Notes: generated from the sequence alone by a model not told the origin. A stretch of 64,000 nt of DNA from VAZQ01 sp963821505 (GCA_963821505.1 CAWGEH010000007.1:134541-198540); one strand, 5' to 3'. Positions 47,743-57,645 are shown, counted from the stretch's first letter. Program-made: numbers and translations.

Positions 47743-48216
47743 TTAGCATCGAAATCCGGCCGCAAATCGATTCGGCTTCATTGTACCGGCCCGCCACCAG
47801 TGGCCCCACCGCCGCCACCCGCACCGCCGCCGCTCGGAGCACCACCGCCGCCGCCGCCGAGACCGCCGCCGCCGCCGAAACCGCCGCCGCCGCCGAACCG
47901 CCGCCGCCCGCACCGAGCCCACATACGGCGAGATCGGCGGCGCTGGCTGCCTGTACGATCCCTGGCGGTAGCGCTCGACCGCGCGCGACAGTCGATCGCC
48001 GTTCCCCGGAATTCGCCGGTTGCCAACATAGCGCGGCCACGGGTCGATGACGTGGGTAGCGGCGTTCACTGCCTTAGCGTCGCCCTCCCCTAGGGTGATT
48101 TTGTCGCTGCGTTGGAAGTACATCGCGAAGGGATCCTGGTCCCAGGCCAAGGCGGCGGAGCCTGCAAAGCTACCACCGACTAGGACGACGAAGGCGACGA
48201 TGTGTCTGGTTCTCAT
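47743..48216 (-). CDS. CpaD-position secreted protein with low-complexity C-terminus
   Basis: 157 codons. A signal peptide (RTRHIVAFVVLVGGSFAGSAALA) precedes a conserved-looking core, DPFAMYFQRSDKITLGEGDAKAVNAATHVIDPWP and GNGDRLSRAVERYRQG. The annotated frame then becomes pure Arg-rich, while the next frame gives a Gly-rich tail (FGGGGGFGGGGGLGGGGG) with a natural stop at 47778, so one indel near 47920 is likely. The core recalls the small protein between cpaC and cpaE in rhizobial Tad loci. Probably periplasmic. Confidence 0.7.
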   Translation of the reverse strand: MRTRHIVAFVVLVGGSFAGSAALAWDQDPFAMYFQRSDKITLGEGDAKAVNAATHVIDPWPRYVGNRRIPGNGDRLSRAVERYRQGSYRQPAPPISPYVGSVRAAAVRRRRRFRRRRRSRRRRRWCSERRRCGWRRWGHWWRAGTMKPNRFAAGFRC

Positions 48217-48235
48217 GATCGTAGACCTTTATTCT

Positions 48236-49911
48236 TCAATTCTTCACCGAGACCACCCCCGAGCCCGGCGGGCCGACGACCTGCTGGCCAATGATATGAC
48301 CATATGGGCCCTGGATGTTGCCGCCGCTGGTGAGGTAATCCCTGAAGGCTTTCCGCTGCTCCATCTCACCCATCAGGAAAAAATCGACGTCATTGCTAGG
48401 AATGGCGTTATCGAGCGGAGTTGCCAATCGCTGCCCAGGCACGGCCGGAGCGACGAGATGGGGCGTGACGATGACCACCAAGTCCGTGTCCATGCGCCAC
48501 GAATGACTTGCTGCTGAACAGCGCGCCAAGGACCGGCACCGAGCCAATCCAGGGAAGTTGCGAGACGTTGCGCCGATTGTCCGTCTGCAGCAGGCCGGCG
48601 ATCGAGAAGCTCTGGCCGTCACGCAGCTCGACTGTGGTGCGCGCCTCGCGCTTGTCGAGCGATGGGATGTTGAAGCCGTTTGCGTTCACGGCTACGCGCA
48701 AAGTTGAGCTCGCTCACCGACGGCGCGAGGCGCAGATTGATGATGCCGTTTTCCAGGACCGTCGGAGTGAAAGCCAATTGCACACCGAACGGCTGGTACT
48801 GGACGCTAATGACCGGCACGCCACCGGTACCTCCTGGCTGTACCACGCGGCACCGGATATTCGCCGCCGGCGAGAAACGAGGCGGTATCGCCGGAGAGCG
48901 CGATCAGATCGGGCTCGGCCAATCGGCGGACCAATCCTTTCGTTTCCAAGGCAGTCAGGAGTACATCAAGGGTGGCACCCTTGCTGGCAAGATTTGCCAG
49001 CGCAACACCGAAAGGCGGTGCGCCGGAGAGCAACGTGCCTGCAGTCGTAAATATTGGAAGGCCCAGTGCACCGCTGCCGGCGGGCGAACCGGGCGCGGGT
49101 ACCGGATTTCCGCTTGCGTCAACACCCGTGATGGCAGGCCGGCCGCCCGGCTGCGTCCGGTTGGCGGTCAAGCCGCCTATACCGGTGGCAAAGCCTCGGT
49201 TGCCTCCATTGTTGGCCCCGAACCAATTCACCCCGAACTCGCGACTTGCGGAGCGTTCGACCTCAAGAAAGCGGACCTTGAGCATGACCTGCTGCGCCGG
49301 AGCCACGGTCATCGCGTTCACGATAGTGCCGCCTTCGGTACCATGCTCTTGGCTACCTGAACGGCGCGCTCGGCGGCCACCGCATTGGCGGCGACGCCAC
49401 TGAGCACGATCTGGCCGTTGCTGCTACTAACGCGGATACCCCTGACTGCCGGTGCTCGCACGGATCTTCTCCTGGAGATTGCCGGTGTCCAGGGTGACCT
49501 CCACGTCGATCACGCCGATCAGCTGCATAGTCTGATCGAATACCGAGACGTTGGTGGTCCCGACCTTCTTGCCCTGAATGTACAGCGTACGATCCGACAT
49601 CGGCAGTGCGTCCACGATATCTGGCGAACCCACCACAGCGCTGGCGAACGGCTTTTCGATTCGCAAGGTGCGCGACTTGTTAACAGTGACCACGATATGC
49701 CGTACGGCACCACCACTTTCTTCGTTCTGCGGTTGCGCCTGCGCATGCGGCAGAGGCCCAAGTCCGACCCCGAGCAGCGCCCAAGCGATCATCAGTGGCA
49801 CGAAAAGCAGATTCCGCAGCCGTGCCGGCCCCAAGCTAATCACCCGCCGCGTGATCCGGCGACTATCTCCTTGCTTGCTCGCTTGCTCATCGTTGTCCCC
49901 CCCCCGTCCAT
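48236..49911 (-). pseudogene. cpaC: CpaC/RcpA outer-membrane secretin, split by several frameshifts
   Basis: Four overlapping frames together encode a typical CpaC of about 550 residues. These are a signal peptide (PLMIAWALLGVGLGPLPHAQAQ), the POTRA/BON region (RIEKPFASAVVGSPDIVDALP, LYIQGKKVGTTNVSVFD), VMLKVRFLEVERSASREFGVNW, and the secretin core with TTVELRDGQSFSIAGLLQ and DLVVIVTPHLVAP. Near 49437 removal of one G restores GIRVSSSNGQIVL. The start is uncertain: an ATG at 49911 is followed by a run of nine G whose length would decide the frame. All blocks are conserved, so the gene may be intact in reality. Confidence 0.85.
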
Positions 49912-49919
49912 TTCCCCGT

Positions 49920-50078
49920 TCAGTTGGATCGCATAACCGTGTATTCCTCACGCTTCATGTTGCGGATGATCGCGACCGTCGTCGTATCGGAACGCGGCGC
50001 TGACGCCGCCACCGGGGCGGGCGCCACGACGGGTTCCGGCCTGCCGAGATCCCTTTCGGTCACTCTTTCGTTTCCCAC
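49920..50078 (-). pseudogene. 3' fragment of a second cpaB
   Basis: About 53 codons ending in TGA at 49920. The frame reads VTERDLGRP, a Pro/Ala linker and then TTVAIIRNMKREEYTVMRSN. This matches the linker and final strand of CpaB; the complete CpaB at 33999-34904 ends VTIVRNGETKEYSV. The first 250 or so residues are missing. It lies where cpaB normally sits, just before cpaC. An IS256 remnant lies just beyond it. Confidence 0.7.
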
Positions 50079-50364
50079 CTCGCGTAGTAGTTTGTTAAGC
50101 TAAAATTATGCAAAAAAATCGCCGAGTAAGAAAAATTGCCGAATAGTGGCAAGCGCGCCACACCACTATCCCTTAATTTGTACAGGGCTGAAAACGCTCG
50201 ATGCGTTGCGAGTGCCACCCCGCTGTATCTTCCACCGGATGCAGGGGTGCCGGCACTACGGCGTGAAATAGCCCCCAAACCGGCCTTCCTCGGGACCTTT
50301 GACCCACGCAGAGCAAGCCGATCAGGCAAGCTGCGCCCGTGGCGCAGGTCCTTGGAAGGACGTC

Positions 50365-50772
50365 CGGGAGCCTTGCCGTGTCCTCGTTGGTCAGCGGTGC
50401 CAGGTGCGGCGGCACCCTGTTACCGTCTGTCACCACGCCGCACGCGGCCAGCACCGCGAGCACGGTTGCCCGAGACGAAGCCGCTCGGCGAGGCCCTCGA
50501 CGAACACATAGATCAGTGCAAATTCGGACCGATCGCGGCTGGCAAACCCCCCATATTCCGCCCACAGCCGCTCCACGAATTGCGCGGCACCCCAGTGCGG
50601 CTCAACCGCGGTTGGCCGCGCGCGTCGGCAAACAGCGCTGTGATATCGTGCGTCGAAAGTCCGCGCGCCTACATGTCGACCGCCAGCGCCTCCAGTTCCT
50701 CGGTCCGGCCGCGCATGATCTCGCAGAGTCGGAGATCCATGGGGCGGCGTATTCGATCACGCCCTCCGCCAT
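50365..50772 (-). pseudogene. IS256 (mutator) family transposase, degraded N-terminal fragment
   Basis: Leftward frames in succession read MAEGVIEYA, MDLRLCEIMRGRTEELEALA, a TAG, then ARGLSTHDITALFADARGQP. A frame change then gives FVERLWAEYGGFASRDRSEF and IYVFVEGLAERLRLGQ, and later HLAPLTNEDTA. This is the N-terminal half of an IS256-type transposase as found in Bradyrhizobium. It has a stop and at least two shifts and no catalytic C-terminus. It separates the cpaB scrap from the flp gene. Confidence 0.65.
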
Positions 50773-51169
50773 CTTCAGCCGCTCCGCGCAGTAGCCATTG
50801 CAATGGCCGGTGCCCGGCGCTGGGCACGCACAGCTAACACTCCCGCCCCAGCGCGGCCTCGCCCTCCCGGCCCTCCTTCGCGATGCCGAACCCGCAACAC
50901 GACCGACTAGGACCTCAATCGCTTCGTTCGCCATGGCCTTCCATCAAGGCCTTCAAGCACTCGCGTCCGCTCGGATGCCGGTATCCGCCTTTGTCCACCT
51001 CGCCAAGGTGCGCAATCAGTTGAAGCGGCCGCGTCGCAAGCTCCTCGTCAGATGGAGGGCTCCTATGACAGTAACCCCGGGCGCAGCCGGCAAACTTTTT
51101 TGCAGCTTCCGTCTAAGAAATGTACTACGCTTGCGGGACCGTAAGTTCCAGTCTGGCAAGGAGTGTCTC
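50773..51169. other. flp upstream region
   Basis: About 400 bp with no supported gene. A long rightward frame runs through it into flp but shows no family resemblance before the pilin start at 51170. It should hold the flp promoter; I cannot place -35/-10 boxes with confidence. Confidence 0.4.
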
Positions 51170-51355
51170 ATGTCAAATGCTCTGACTCTCGTCCGCCGCC
51201 TGGGCAAAGACGAGGATGGCGCCGCTTTGGTCGAATACACGGTGCTTCTGGGCGTCCTGCTCGTTGCGGTCATTGCAGTGATCGGCAGCGTAGGGGCCTG
51301 GGTCGGCGGCCAGTGGTCGTCTCTGTGCAAGGCTCTGCCCGGCGCTACCTGCTGA
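51170..51355 (+). CDS. flp: Flp/Fap-type major pilin
   Basis: 61 residues from the ATG at 51170 with AAGGAG at ideal spacing. The leader ends DEDG, followed by AALVEYTVLLGVLLVAVIAVIG: the G/xxxxEY processing site and hydrophobic stalk of Flp pilins. The rest is a short tail with two Cys (SLCKALPGATC), unusual for the family. Mature pilin is about 43 residues. It is on the strand opposite to the Tad operon and about 1.1 kb from it. Confidence 0.93.
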   Translation: MSNALTLVRRLGKDEDGAALVEYTVLLGVLLVAVIAVIGSVGAWVGGQWSSLCKALPGATC

Positions 51356-51655
51356 TCGCGGGCGGCCAGCTGCTCCGAGCCGCAGTGACAATCAGCGGTA
51401 TATTATCCAGGAACGTGAGTGTTCTCGCCTCGGCTCGACCAGTTCTGGATTAGCGCGAATCGCAACAGCATCTTCTACGAGTTCGATCGCCGAGATGGCG
51501 CCTTGTCCTACTGCGTTGCCGATCGGCATCGCCAACCGCACCGCCGAGTAGCATAATGGACTGACTGCCTCCGCCTATTCGATCGCATTGTCGGCGCGGG
51601 CGAGAGGAATTTTCGAACGTCCAGAACGTCGTGGTGCGATCTCACGAACTGACAG
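51356..51655. other. No gene seen
   Basis: 300 bp between flp and a converging gene. No terminator hairpin or repeat was recognised. Confidence 0.4.
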
Positions 51656-52522
51656 TTACTGCCCATTGCAGCGCACGACGTTGACAGAAGTCTCGCCGCC
51701 GGCTTCCGACGGAACCTTGAAAGTCTGTGTGCTGCAACTCGGACGCGGTGGCTTCACGGGCCGCTCGTCGGGCCCGACAGTCGACGGATCATAATCTCCG
51801 CTATAACGAGGCGCATCGCCCGGCGACACCGCTGGTGTCTCCGCAGCAACGAGGCGCCGATGCCGGAAATGCGCAAAGGGTGCGCCGTTGACGCGCGCAA
51901 TCGCCGGCTGGACCATCGGCTCAGATTTCGGTTGAGATGGCAACGACAGCGCGGCTTGACGTCCAAGCGAGCCCAATTGGCTAAGTACTACGCACAACGC
52001 CACGGCAATAATGGCGACCGTTGCTCCTCGCAGCGGCACCGCGACATCCGACCATCGCAATGAGCGTTTGAGGTTCGGCGACGGACTCTTCACGCGAGCC
52101 AAGAAGACTAGTCGATGATAAGTGTCCGCACTCTGAGTCGATTTCTGATTAATGTTCAACAACGGTGGGCGCGGTTCGATCATTACCTCGCTCCGGCCGA
52201 TTTCCGAGCTTTCGATAAATCGATGGAGGGACTGCAGCGCCCTCAGTTCGTCGCGCCTCGAGTACATAACCTCCACGCCTTCGATCGCGGACTCGAGCGC
52301 GAGCTTTGAGCGTCTCACCTCCAGATGGTTGATTGGCCGATTTCGTCGGCAAGCTTCTCTTCGAAGCTTCATACGTGCGAGCTCGTAAACAGCATGTCGC
52401 AGCTGAGCGGGGTCATTTTCTATGGAGTCAATGACGCGCGAAAGAACCACCCCAAAGTCAGCCTGAAGTGATCTATCCGCAGAGTTCCTTCCGCTGAGAA
52501 TTTCCTGAGGCACGGAGGTCAT
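51656..52522 (-). CDS. Hypothetical membrane-anchored protein
   Basis: About 288 residues from the ATG at 52522 (GGAAGGGTGG upstream). The N-terminal half is a soluble helical region (LSRVIDSIENDPAQLRHAVYELARMKLRREA). One membrane segment, VAIIAVALCVVLSQLGSLG, is in the middle, and the C-terminus is Pro-rich and ends CSTQTFKVPSEAGGETSVNV then a Cys. Topology suggests a cytoplasmic N-terminus and periplasmic tail. Similar orphan proteins occur in Bradyrhizobium; function unknown. Confidence 0.65.
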   Translation of the reverse strand: MTSVPQEILSGRNSADRSLQADFGVVLSRVIDSIENDPAQLRHAVYELARMKLRREACRRNRPINHLEVRRSKLALESAIEGVEVMYSRRDELRALQSLHRFIESSEIGRSEVMIEPRPPLLNINQKSTQSADTYHRLVFLARVKSPSPNLKRSLRWSDVAVPLRGATVAIIAVALCVVLSQLGSLGRQAALSLPSQPKSEPMVQPAIARVNGAPFAHFRHRRLVAAETPAVSPGDAPRYSGDYDPSTVGPDERPVKPPRPSCSTQTFKVPSEAGGETSVNVVRCNGQ

Positions 52523-53354
52523 GTCAAAATCCACCCTTCCGCTCACGAACTTCTCGTTACAGAACAGCACGTCGAACGATTTCGCGCGGCTTCACGCCTT
52601 CTAAGGTGCCCTGCTCGTTCCAAGAGGACACTGATGCGTATGGGGCACCTCCGCACAAGCCTCGCCCACTCGGTTGCCGTCGACAGCGACTAAGATTTCT
52701 TTTTTGGCCGAGGTCACGAAGCTCGATTGGGTCGGCGAGCACGATCCGAGGACAGGGCCGAAGGCTCGGCGAGAGCATTAGGTGTAGACTCGCGGCCGTG
52801 ATCAATTTCATGCAGGACTTTGGCCATTGTAGTTCCCCCCTTGCGGCCTCCCCAAACAGGCCACAGTCCTAGGGCACGCCTGCACCTTGGCCAAAGCGTG
52901 ACGACAGACGGTCCGAATTAGGATCAAATACGGGTATCAGCATGAAGACCCGCTCCCATTTTCCGCTCCCGGCCCCTCCTCTGACGCCTCGCCGCTGCCG
53001 GCTCGATACGCGTTTCGTAATTGCGTGCTTGCACCAAGACGGAAAGCGATGCGCGCCAGCTTGTTGGCGAGCGCGACCCGTGAAAACGTTACAATGTAAG
53101 CGCCGCGCCGTAGCCGTAAGCCACGGTCCAAAGCCATGCTCGGCTCAGCTCGTCGGATGGAGCAGAACGGAACGGGCGTCTTGCACCGACAGTTGGAGTG
53201 CATCCGCTGCCTTGCTTTCAGCGGCGATCCCGCATCGTGGCCTATCGAATACAGGTGCGCTCTCGCCTCGTTACGCGCACTGGGCGGGTGACTAAGCCGT
53301 AGAGCGGAGTCAGCCGACCTCACCGTTACCGCGCCGAAAACAGCTTCCTGGAAA
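52523..53354. other. 830-bp gap without a supported gene
   Basis: Short frames on both strands have no signal, ribosome site or family resemblance. No repeats recognised. Confidence 0.4.
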
Positions 53355-53750
53355 TCATTCCTCGACGGCGGCCGTTTCTACGACGAGCTCTGCCTGCCCA
53401 GCGCGCGAAGCTTCGGCTGCTGCCCGGTAGGCCGTTGGGTCATCCGAAAAACCGGCCTGCCACGCTTGCAAGCGCTCGTAAATTCCGCTGAAACCCCATG
53501 CTGCAGTTTCCTGCGCATAGCGGCTCCAAAGATGGCCAATCAGCACGGCAACCAGGAAGGCGGTGAGTGCCAGAACTGTCGAGATAGCTAGAATCCGGCC
53601 AATCATTCCTTCCTCCCCTAACCCCGTTTGAACATTGTTGGCGGCAAAAACATCGCCCACAGCCTTCGATTTCAAGCTGGCGATAGTCATGAGAAAGCCC
53701 CCGAATTGATAGAACGCTGCCACTCGAGCATGAAATCCGAGCGTCAGCAT
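53355..53750 (-). CDS. Hypothetical membrane protein
   Basis: About 131 residues if started at the ATG at 53750. One long hydrophobic segment, MIGRILAISTVLALTAFLVAVLIGHLW, is followed by an Ala/Glu-rich cytoplasmic tail (AAAEASRAGQAELVVETAAVEE). No family recognised. Divergent from the next gene. Confidence 0.5.
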   Translation of the reverse strand: MLTLGFHARVAAFYQFGGFLMTIASLKSKAVGDVFAANNVQTGLGEEGMIGRILAISTVLALTAFLVAVLIGHLWSRYAQETAAWGFSGIYERLQAWQAGFSDDPTAYRAAAEASRAGQAELVVETAAVEE

Positions 53751-53861
53751 GGGCTCTAAAATAAAATCATAACGTGTTGCAAGAACGTCACAGCGCGGGT
53801 CCGTCCTTTGATCCGGCTGGTCCGCGCATGGTATGCTGCGCTGTGAACGCCCACCGCAATC

Positions 53862-54218
53862 ATGAAGGGGTCGTCCGTGGGACATCGATTGATTAGTGCT
53901 CTAATATTGCTAAATGCCTTAGGCCTCGTTTTATGCGTGGTGTTGATTGCTGCTGCAGTAAGTAGCGATGAACCAGCCCGTGTCGCACAGGTTAGTGAGG
54001 CGGTGAGACTCTGTCTCCGCCTGTTTGTTGCTGGGGCGGCACTTCCCACCGTGGCATGGGGAATTTTAGCCTTCGAATTCGATCGGTCACACTCGAAAAA
54101 GAAATTGTTGGAATCTGCGGTCGTCTACATCGTTCTGATTATTTCTTTGTTTGCATTTGTCATTGCTGGATGGCGACTGCCACAAGCGTTCATAACAGGT
54201 CTGCAAATTAGCGAATGA
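53862..54218 (+). CDS. Hypothetical three-span membrane protein
   Basis: 118 residues with three clear membrane segments: LISALILLNALGLVLCVVLIAA, LFVAGAALPTVAWGILAF and AVVYIVLIISLFAFVIAGW. Lower GC than its surroundings. No family recognised. Just downstream lies an IS3 remnant, so it may be a recent arrival. Confidence 0.55.
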   Translation: MKGSSVGHRLISALILLNALGLVLCVVLIAAAVSSDEPARVAQVSEAVRLCLRLFVAGAALPTVAWGILAFEFDRSHSKKKLLESAVVYIVLIISLFAFVIAGWRLPQAFITGLQISE

Positions 54219-54306
54219 TTCCGTCCTTGCAATCGAGGTACGGTCGCCACTCTTCGGCAAAATTTCGGGTCTCGTGCGCGATGCAACAACGCGTTGGTTG
54301 ATGACG

Positions 54307-54640
54307 TTACGCGGCTTTCCGTTGGTGCTGCAAGCGGCGTCGGACGATGGTCTTGCGTTTGATCCTTTCTCTCTGCAGCTGCCGCGTAGACGTCGGCGGG
54401 GGTTAAATTGTTGATGCTCTCGTGGTAGCGGCGGTGGTTGTAGTCGGCCACAAAGGCCTCGATCTGGGGCTTCCAGATCGCCCGGCAGGTAATAGTTCTC
54501 CAGCAAAATGCGGTTCTTCAGCGTCTGATGCCAACGCTCGATCTTGCCCTGGGTCATCGGGTGATATGGAGCCCCGCGGACGTGGGCCATGTGGTGGCGC
54601 TCCAGCCATTTCGCCAGGTCCTCCGACGGTGCTGGAGACT
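54307..54640 (-). pseudogene. IS3-family transposase OrfB, C-terminal remnant
   Basis: Leftward frames read DLAKWLERHHMAHVRGAPYH and QGKIERWHQTLKNRILLENY. A frame change follows, then ADYNHRRYHESINNLTPADV, and a further change gives RERIKRKTIVRRRLQHQRKAA and the stop at 54307. It is the last third of an IS3-type integrase after the catalytic DDE start. No matching left end found. Confidence 0.8.
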
Positions 54641-55349
54641 AAGTCCCGGCCGGAAGGTGCGACCTTTGGGCCCGGGCAAATTAAGGTTCGTTGTCGGAAG
54701 CCTTTTTGGCGAGGCGACCGGGCAGCGACATCACGTAGGCGTGTTCCTACCTTGTGAACCGCTAGAACATTTCCCGCGACGAAGGAGTATTGCAGACACC
54801 TAATCGGCCGGCCGGGACCGAGTGAGTCCCAGCTGGCACTTATCTTGAGAGGCCCATGTCGTTACAAGTTGAGTTGTGCGAGCACCTCGCCCAGGACTGT
54901 CTTCAAGCCGCTGAACGAACGAAGGACCCCCAGACGCGCGAGTTACTTCTCAGGCACTCGGTTCAGTGGATGCAGAATGCGCTCGCAGCATTGAAGCAAT
55001 CGAGAGCGGCGAGGCGCACGTGCCAGAGCTAGTTCACGTTGGTGGGCGCCGCAAGAACAATTCACGCTAGGCAGTGGACCCTCAGCTCTCGCCATCACGC
55101 TGCCGGGGATACAGGAGGGGTTCACAAGACTGCTGTCAGAGGAATTCCGCCGGCGCCATGTCGGGCCACTGGCTTCCGACTTCGGCACCATTGCCAGCTA
55201 GTCGGTTCATGCAGAGTTGATCAGACAGGCCAAGCCGGCTCGGACAAAACGCCGATGGTTCTTTGAGCGCTTCGCCAGTCGGCCCATTGAGATAGCCCCC
55301 GAACCGACCGGACACGGTCTCCCATTTGGCAAGTGTGAGGCATACAAGC
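54641..55349. other. IS-debris gap carrying a dispersed 30-bp repeat
   Basis: About 700 bp with no supported gene between two transposase remnants. Contains the repeat at 54811-54840 that also occurs at the right edge of the window. Confidence 0.45.
54811..54840. repeat. Dispersed 30-bp repeat, copy 1
   Basis: Starts GCCGGGACCG and ends AGCTGGCACT. GGGAC and GTCCC can pair around a 7-base loop. It matches 63952-63981 at 28 of 30 positions. Confidence 0.8.
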
Positions 55350-55466
55350 GTGTCTATGACCAATCCTGCGGATCGAGTTGAGATCATCACATCGGTTCAG
55401 CGCCGTCGGCGCTGGACAGCGTCTGATAAGGTTCGGATCGTCGAGGAGACGTTCGAGCCGGGCATC
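55350..55466 (+). pseudogene. IS66-family TnpA, N-terminal remnant
   Basis: From a GTG at 55350 (or the ATG at 55356) the frame reads MTNPADRVEIITSVQRRRRW and TASDKVRIVEETFEPG, the beginning of the IS66 TnpA protein. After about 38 codons the sequence departs from the family. The rest of the operon (tnpB, tnpC) is absent. Confidence 0.75.
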
Positions 55467-56043
55467 GGTCAGTTCTGCGAACTGCTGCGAGGTATGAATA
55501 CGTGCCGGCCACGTTGGGCGCGGGCGTTATATCGCTCCAGCTCATGAAGGGCCTCACAATGAGTTAAACAGTAAAGCACGTGAACCCACCAGCGGCCGTT
55601 TCACGGCCCCGTCCCGAAACTTGTTGCTTTGCGCCACATTTGCTCTAAGGCGCCAATCGCACCAGCGACTTGGCCCAGGATTTCGAGGGGGGCGATGCCG
55701 AAAACTAGAAAGTTCCGTTTCCCCGGCGCGGCGGTGTTCAATGCCGAATGTGGCGCCTACCCAGACCGTGCGCTTCCGTGCCAGTTAGCTCCCGCAGGTT
55801 CCTCCACAGCCGACGCATCGGCAATGCGTGCTCGGCCGGGCGCGGTCTTGGCCCCCGTCGACGTGCCGAGCCTGAGGACTATGTCCCAGACGATCATTTT
55901 CCACAGGTAGGTGACGACCGAAGCGGCGAGCAGCGGGCCGGAGATCGCTGTGTACCAGCGGCCCGTCCCATTCCGACCGTGCCTCGAATCCCCCTATTTC
56001 CTCGCCCATCATGGAATTCGTTCCGAAAATTCTGGAGGTCATC
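55467..56043. other. No supported gene
   Basis: About 580 bp between the IS66 remnant and the SIMPL gene. Several frames are open but none resembles a known family. The last 15 bp carry the GGAGG ribosome site of the next gene. Confidence 0.4.
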
Positions 56044-56814
56044 ATGGCCGAATCGAGAAGCGCTCTTACATTCGCCCTCTGGCTTGCCTCGTGGTTGTTC
56101 TCATCTTGTATGGCCTTTCTCGCAGCAGCGGCTATTTTTGTCTCGACCGTCCACGCGCAGGCGCAACAGACACAATCTCCGCCGGGTGGGCGTGTGATCG
56201 TGATCGGAGAGGGCAGCGTCAGTGTGACGCCGGATTACGCACAGATCACGAGCGGTGTGACCACCAGGGCCAAGACCGTCAAAGAGGCGGCGGATGTTAA
56301 TTCGAAGTTGATGGCCGCTGTTAGCAACGCGCTTGTCGAATCCGGGGTCGCGCAAAGGGATATTCAGACTTCGCGATTTTCAGTGCAGCCGGTTTATGCG
56401 CCGCAGGAGCCACGCGCCGAGCCGAAATTTGTCGGTTACAGCGTTTCCAACCAAGGTAGGGTGAAAATTCGGCAGATCGACAAGGTTGGCGAGATTCTCG
56501 ATCGACTGGTCACGGTGGGAGTGACTGATATCGGAAACGTAGAATTTCTGGTCTCGGAGCCATCAAAAGCGCTCGACCAGGCGCGTGATAGCGCAATCGC
56601 CGATGCGCGGCGCAAGGCCGAGGTGTATGCGCGTGCATCAGGCGTTCAGCTTGGACGGGTTGAATGGATCACGGAAGACTCTGGATTAGCCCCGCCAGTT
56701 CCGATGCGGGCACAGGGCGCGTCGGCCGCGATGGCAGCAACGACAGTGCCAATCGCCGCAGGCGAGGATAGAATGCGGGTGAGGGTCACGGTTGGCTTCG
56801 ACATTGCCCGTTGA
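56044..56814 (+). CDS. SIMPL-domain (DUF541) periplasmic protein
   Basis: About 256 residues from the ATG at 56044, seven bases after GGAGG. A signal peptide ends near VHAQAQQ. The DUF541 signature follows: VIVIGEGSVSVTPDYAQITSGV, DIQTSRFSVQPVY, FVGYSVSNQGRVKIRQIDKVGEILDRLV and ARDSAIADARRKAEVYARASG. Such proteins form beta-barrel-like periplasmic oligomers linked to oxidative stress or lipid handling; the precise role is not known. Confidence 0.92.
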   Translation: MAESRSALTFALWLASWLFSSCMAFLAAAAIFVSTVHAQAQQTQSPPGGRVIVIGEGSVSVTPDYAQITSGVTTRAKTVKEAADVNSKLMAAVSNALVESGVAQRDIQTSRFSVQPVYAPQEPRAEPKFVGYSVSNQGRVKIRQIDKVGEILDRLVTVGVTDIGNVEFLVSEPSKALDQARDSAIADARRKAEVYARASGVQLGRVEWITEDSGLAPPVPMRAQGASAAMAATTVPIAAGEDRMRVRVTVGFDIAR

Positions 56815-56922
56815 TTGTGCTTCGAGGCTTCGACGGCCCATCGGATTGCTCCGCGAGCTAGTTGACCCGGAACGACAATCCTGGCGGCCGCGAGCCGCCG
56901 AGGTAGAAGTGATCGAGGTGAA

Positions 56923-57645
56923 GTGGTGCCGTTTACCTACGTGATCCCCGACCTGCACGGACGCTACGACCTCCTTATGGAGGCGGTGATGAAGATCATT
57001 GAGCACTCGAAGGTGAGCCGGTCGGCCACCATCGTAACGCTCGGTGACTACGTCGATCGCGGCCCGAAGAGCCGCCAGATCGTCGAGCGCTTGATGGACT
57101 GGATGTCGCCCGACCTGAAGCTCATCTGCCTCAAAGGCAACCACGAGGACATGATGTGGCAGTGCTGTCGCAATCCGATCAGAGTGGGATGGTGGATGGA
57201 AAACGGAGGCGGCGCCACCCTGGTCTCCTATGGACAGAGGGAAGGTGAGCCAGTTGACGTCACGGTCGTTCCCGAGCAGCACCTCCGCTGGATGGACGAA
57301 CTCCCTACGATGCATGTCGATAGGCACCGGGTGTACGTCCACGCCGGCGTCAATCCAGACCTGCCACTCGATGCACAGGATCCGGAGGCGCTTTTGTGGA
57401 AGCGCTACAGGGACGTCGACGACCAGCGTGGTCACGGCACGCGGCATGTCGTGCATGGCCATCATCCATTCAAGGACGGCCCGATTACGATCGAAGGCCG
57501 AACCAACCTAGACACGCTTGCCTGGCACACTGGCAGGCTGGTTGTCGGAGTTTTCGACGACGACGTTCCAGGCGGACCGGTTTCCCTTCTCGAAGTTCGT
57601 GGCGAGCCAGTCGAGACAAAACCGAAGGCTCGGGAACGAGCATGA
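56923..57645 (+). CDS. PPP-family (ApaH/PrpA-like) serine/threonine phosphatase
   Basis: 240 residues from a GTG with GAGGTGAA upstream. Metallophosphatase motifs in order: YVIPDLHGRYD (DxH), VTLGDYVDRGPKS (GDxxDRG), LKGNHEDM (GNHE), VYVHAGVNP and HVVHGHHPF. Two metal ions would be bound. It is cytoplasmic and could remove phosphate from proteins or hydrolyse dinucleotides. Not in an operon with the SIMPL gene (108-bp gap). Confidence 0.92.
   Translation: MVPFTYVIPDLHGRYDLLMEAVMKIIEHSKVSRSATIVTLGDYVDRGPKSRQIVERLMDWMSPDLKLICLKGNHEDMMWQCCRNPIRVGWWMENGGGATLVSYGQREGEPVDVTVVPEQHLRWMDELPTMHVDRHRVYVHAGVNPDLPLDAQDPEALLWKRYRDVDDQRGHGTRHVVHGHHPFKDGPITIEGRTNLDTLAWHTGRLVVGVFDDDVPGGPVSLLEVRGEPVETKPKARERA

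Noticed and set aside
47800..47900. Run of CCG/GCC triplets that looks like a repeat array or CRISPR-like pattern
   Set aside because: It is low-complexity coding for the Gly-rich tail; there are no spacers. No CRISPR array was seen anywhere.
49948..49962. GCTTCATGTT, similar to the shared operator core
   Set aside because: It lies inside the coding end of the cpaB fragment (NMKREEY) and is explained by coding.
55629..56197. Overlapping plus-strand frames before the SIMPL gene
   Set aside because: Composition unlike protein and no homology recognised; region reported as a gap.
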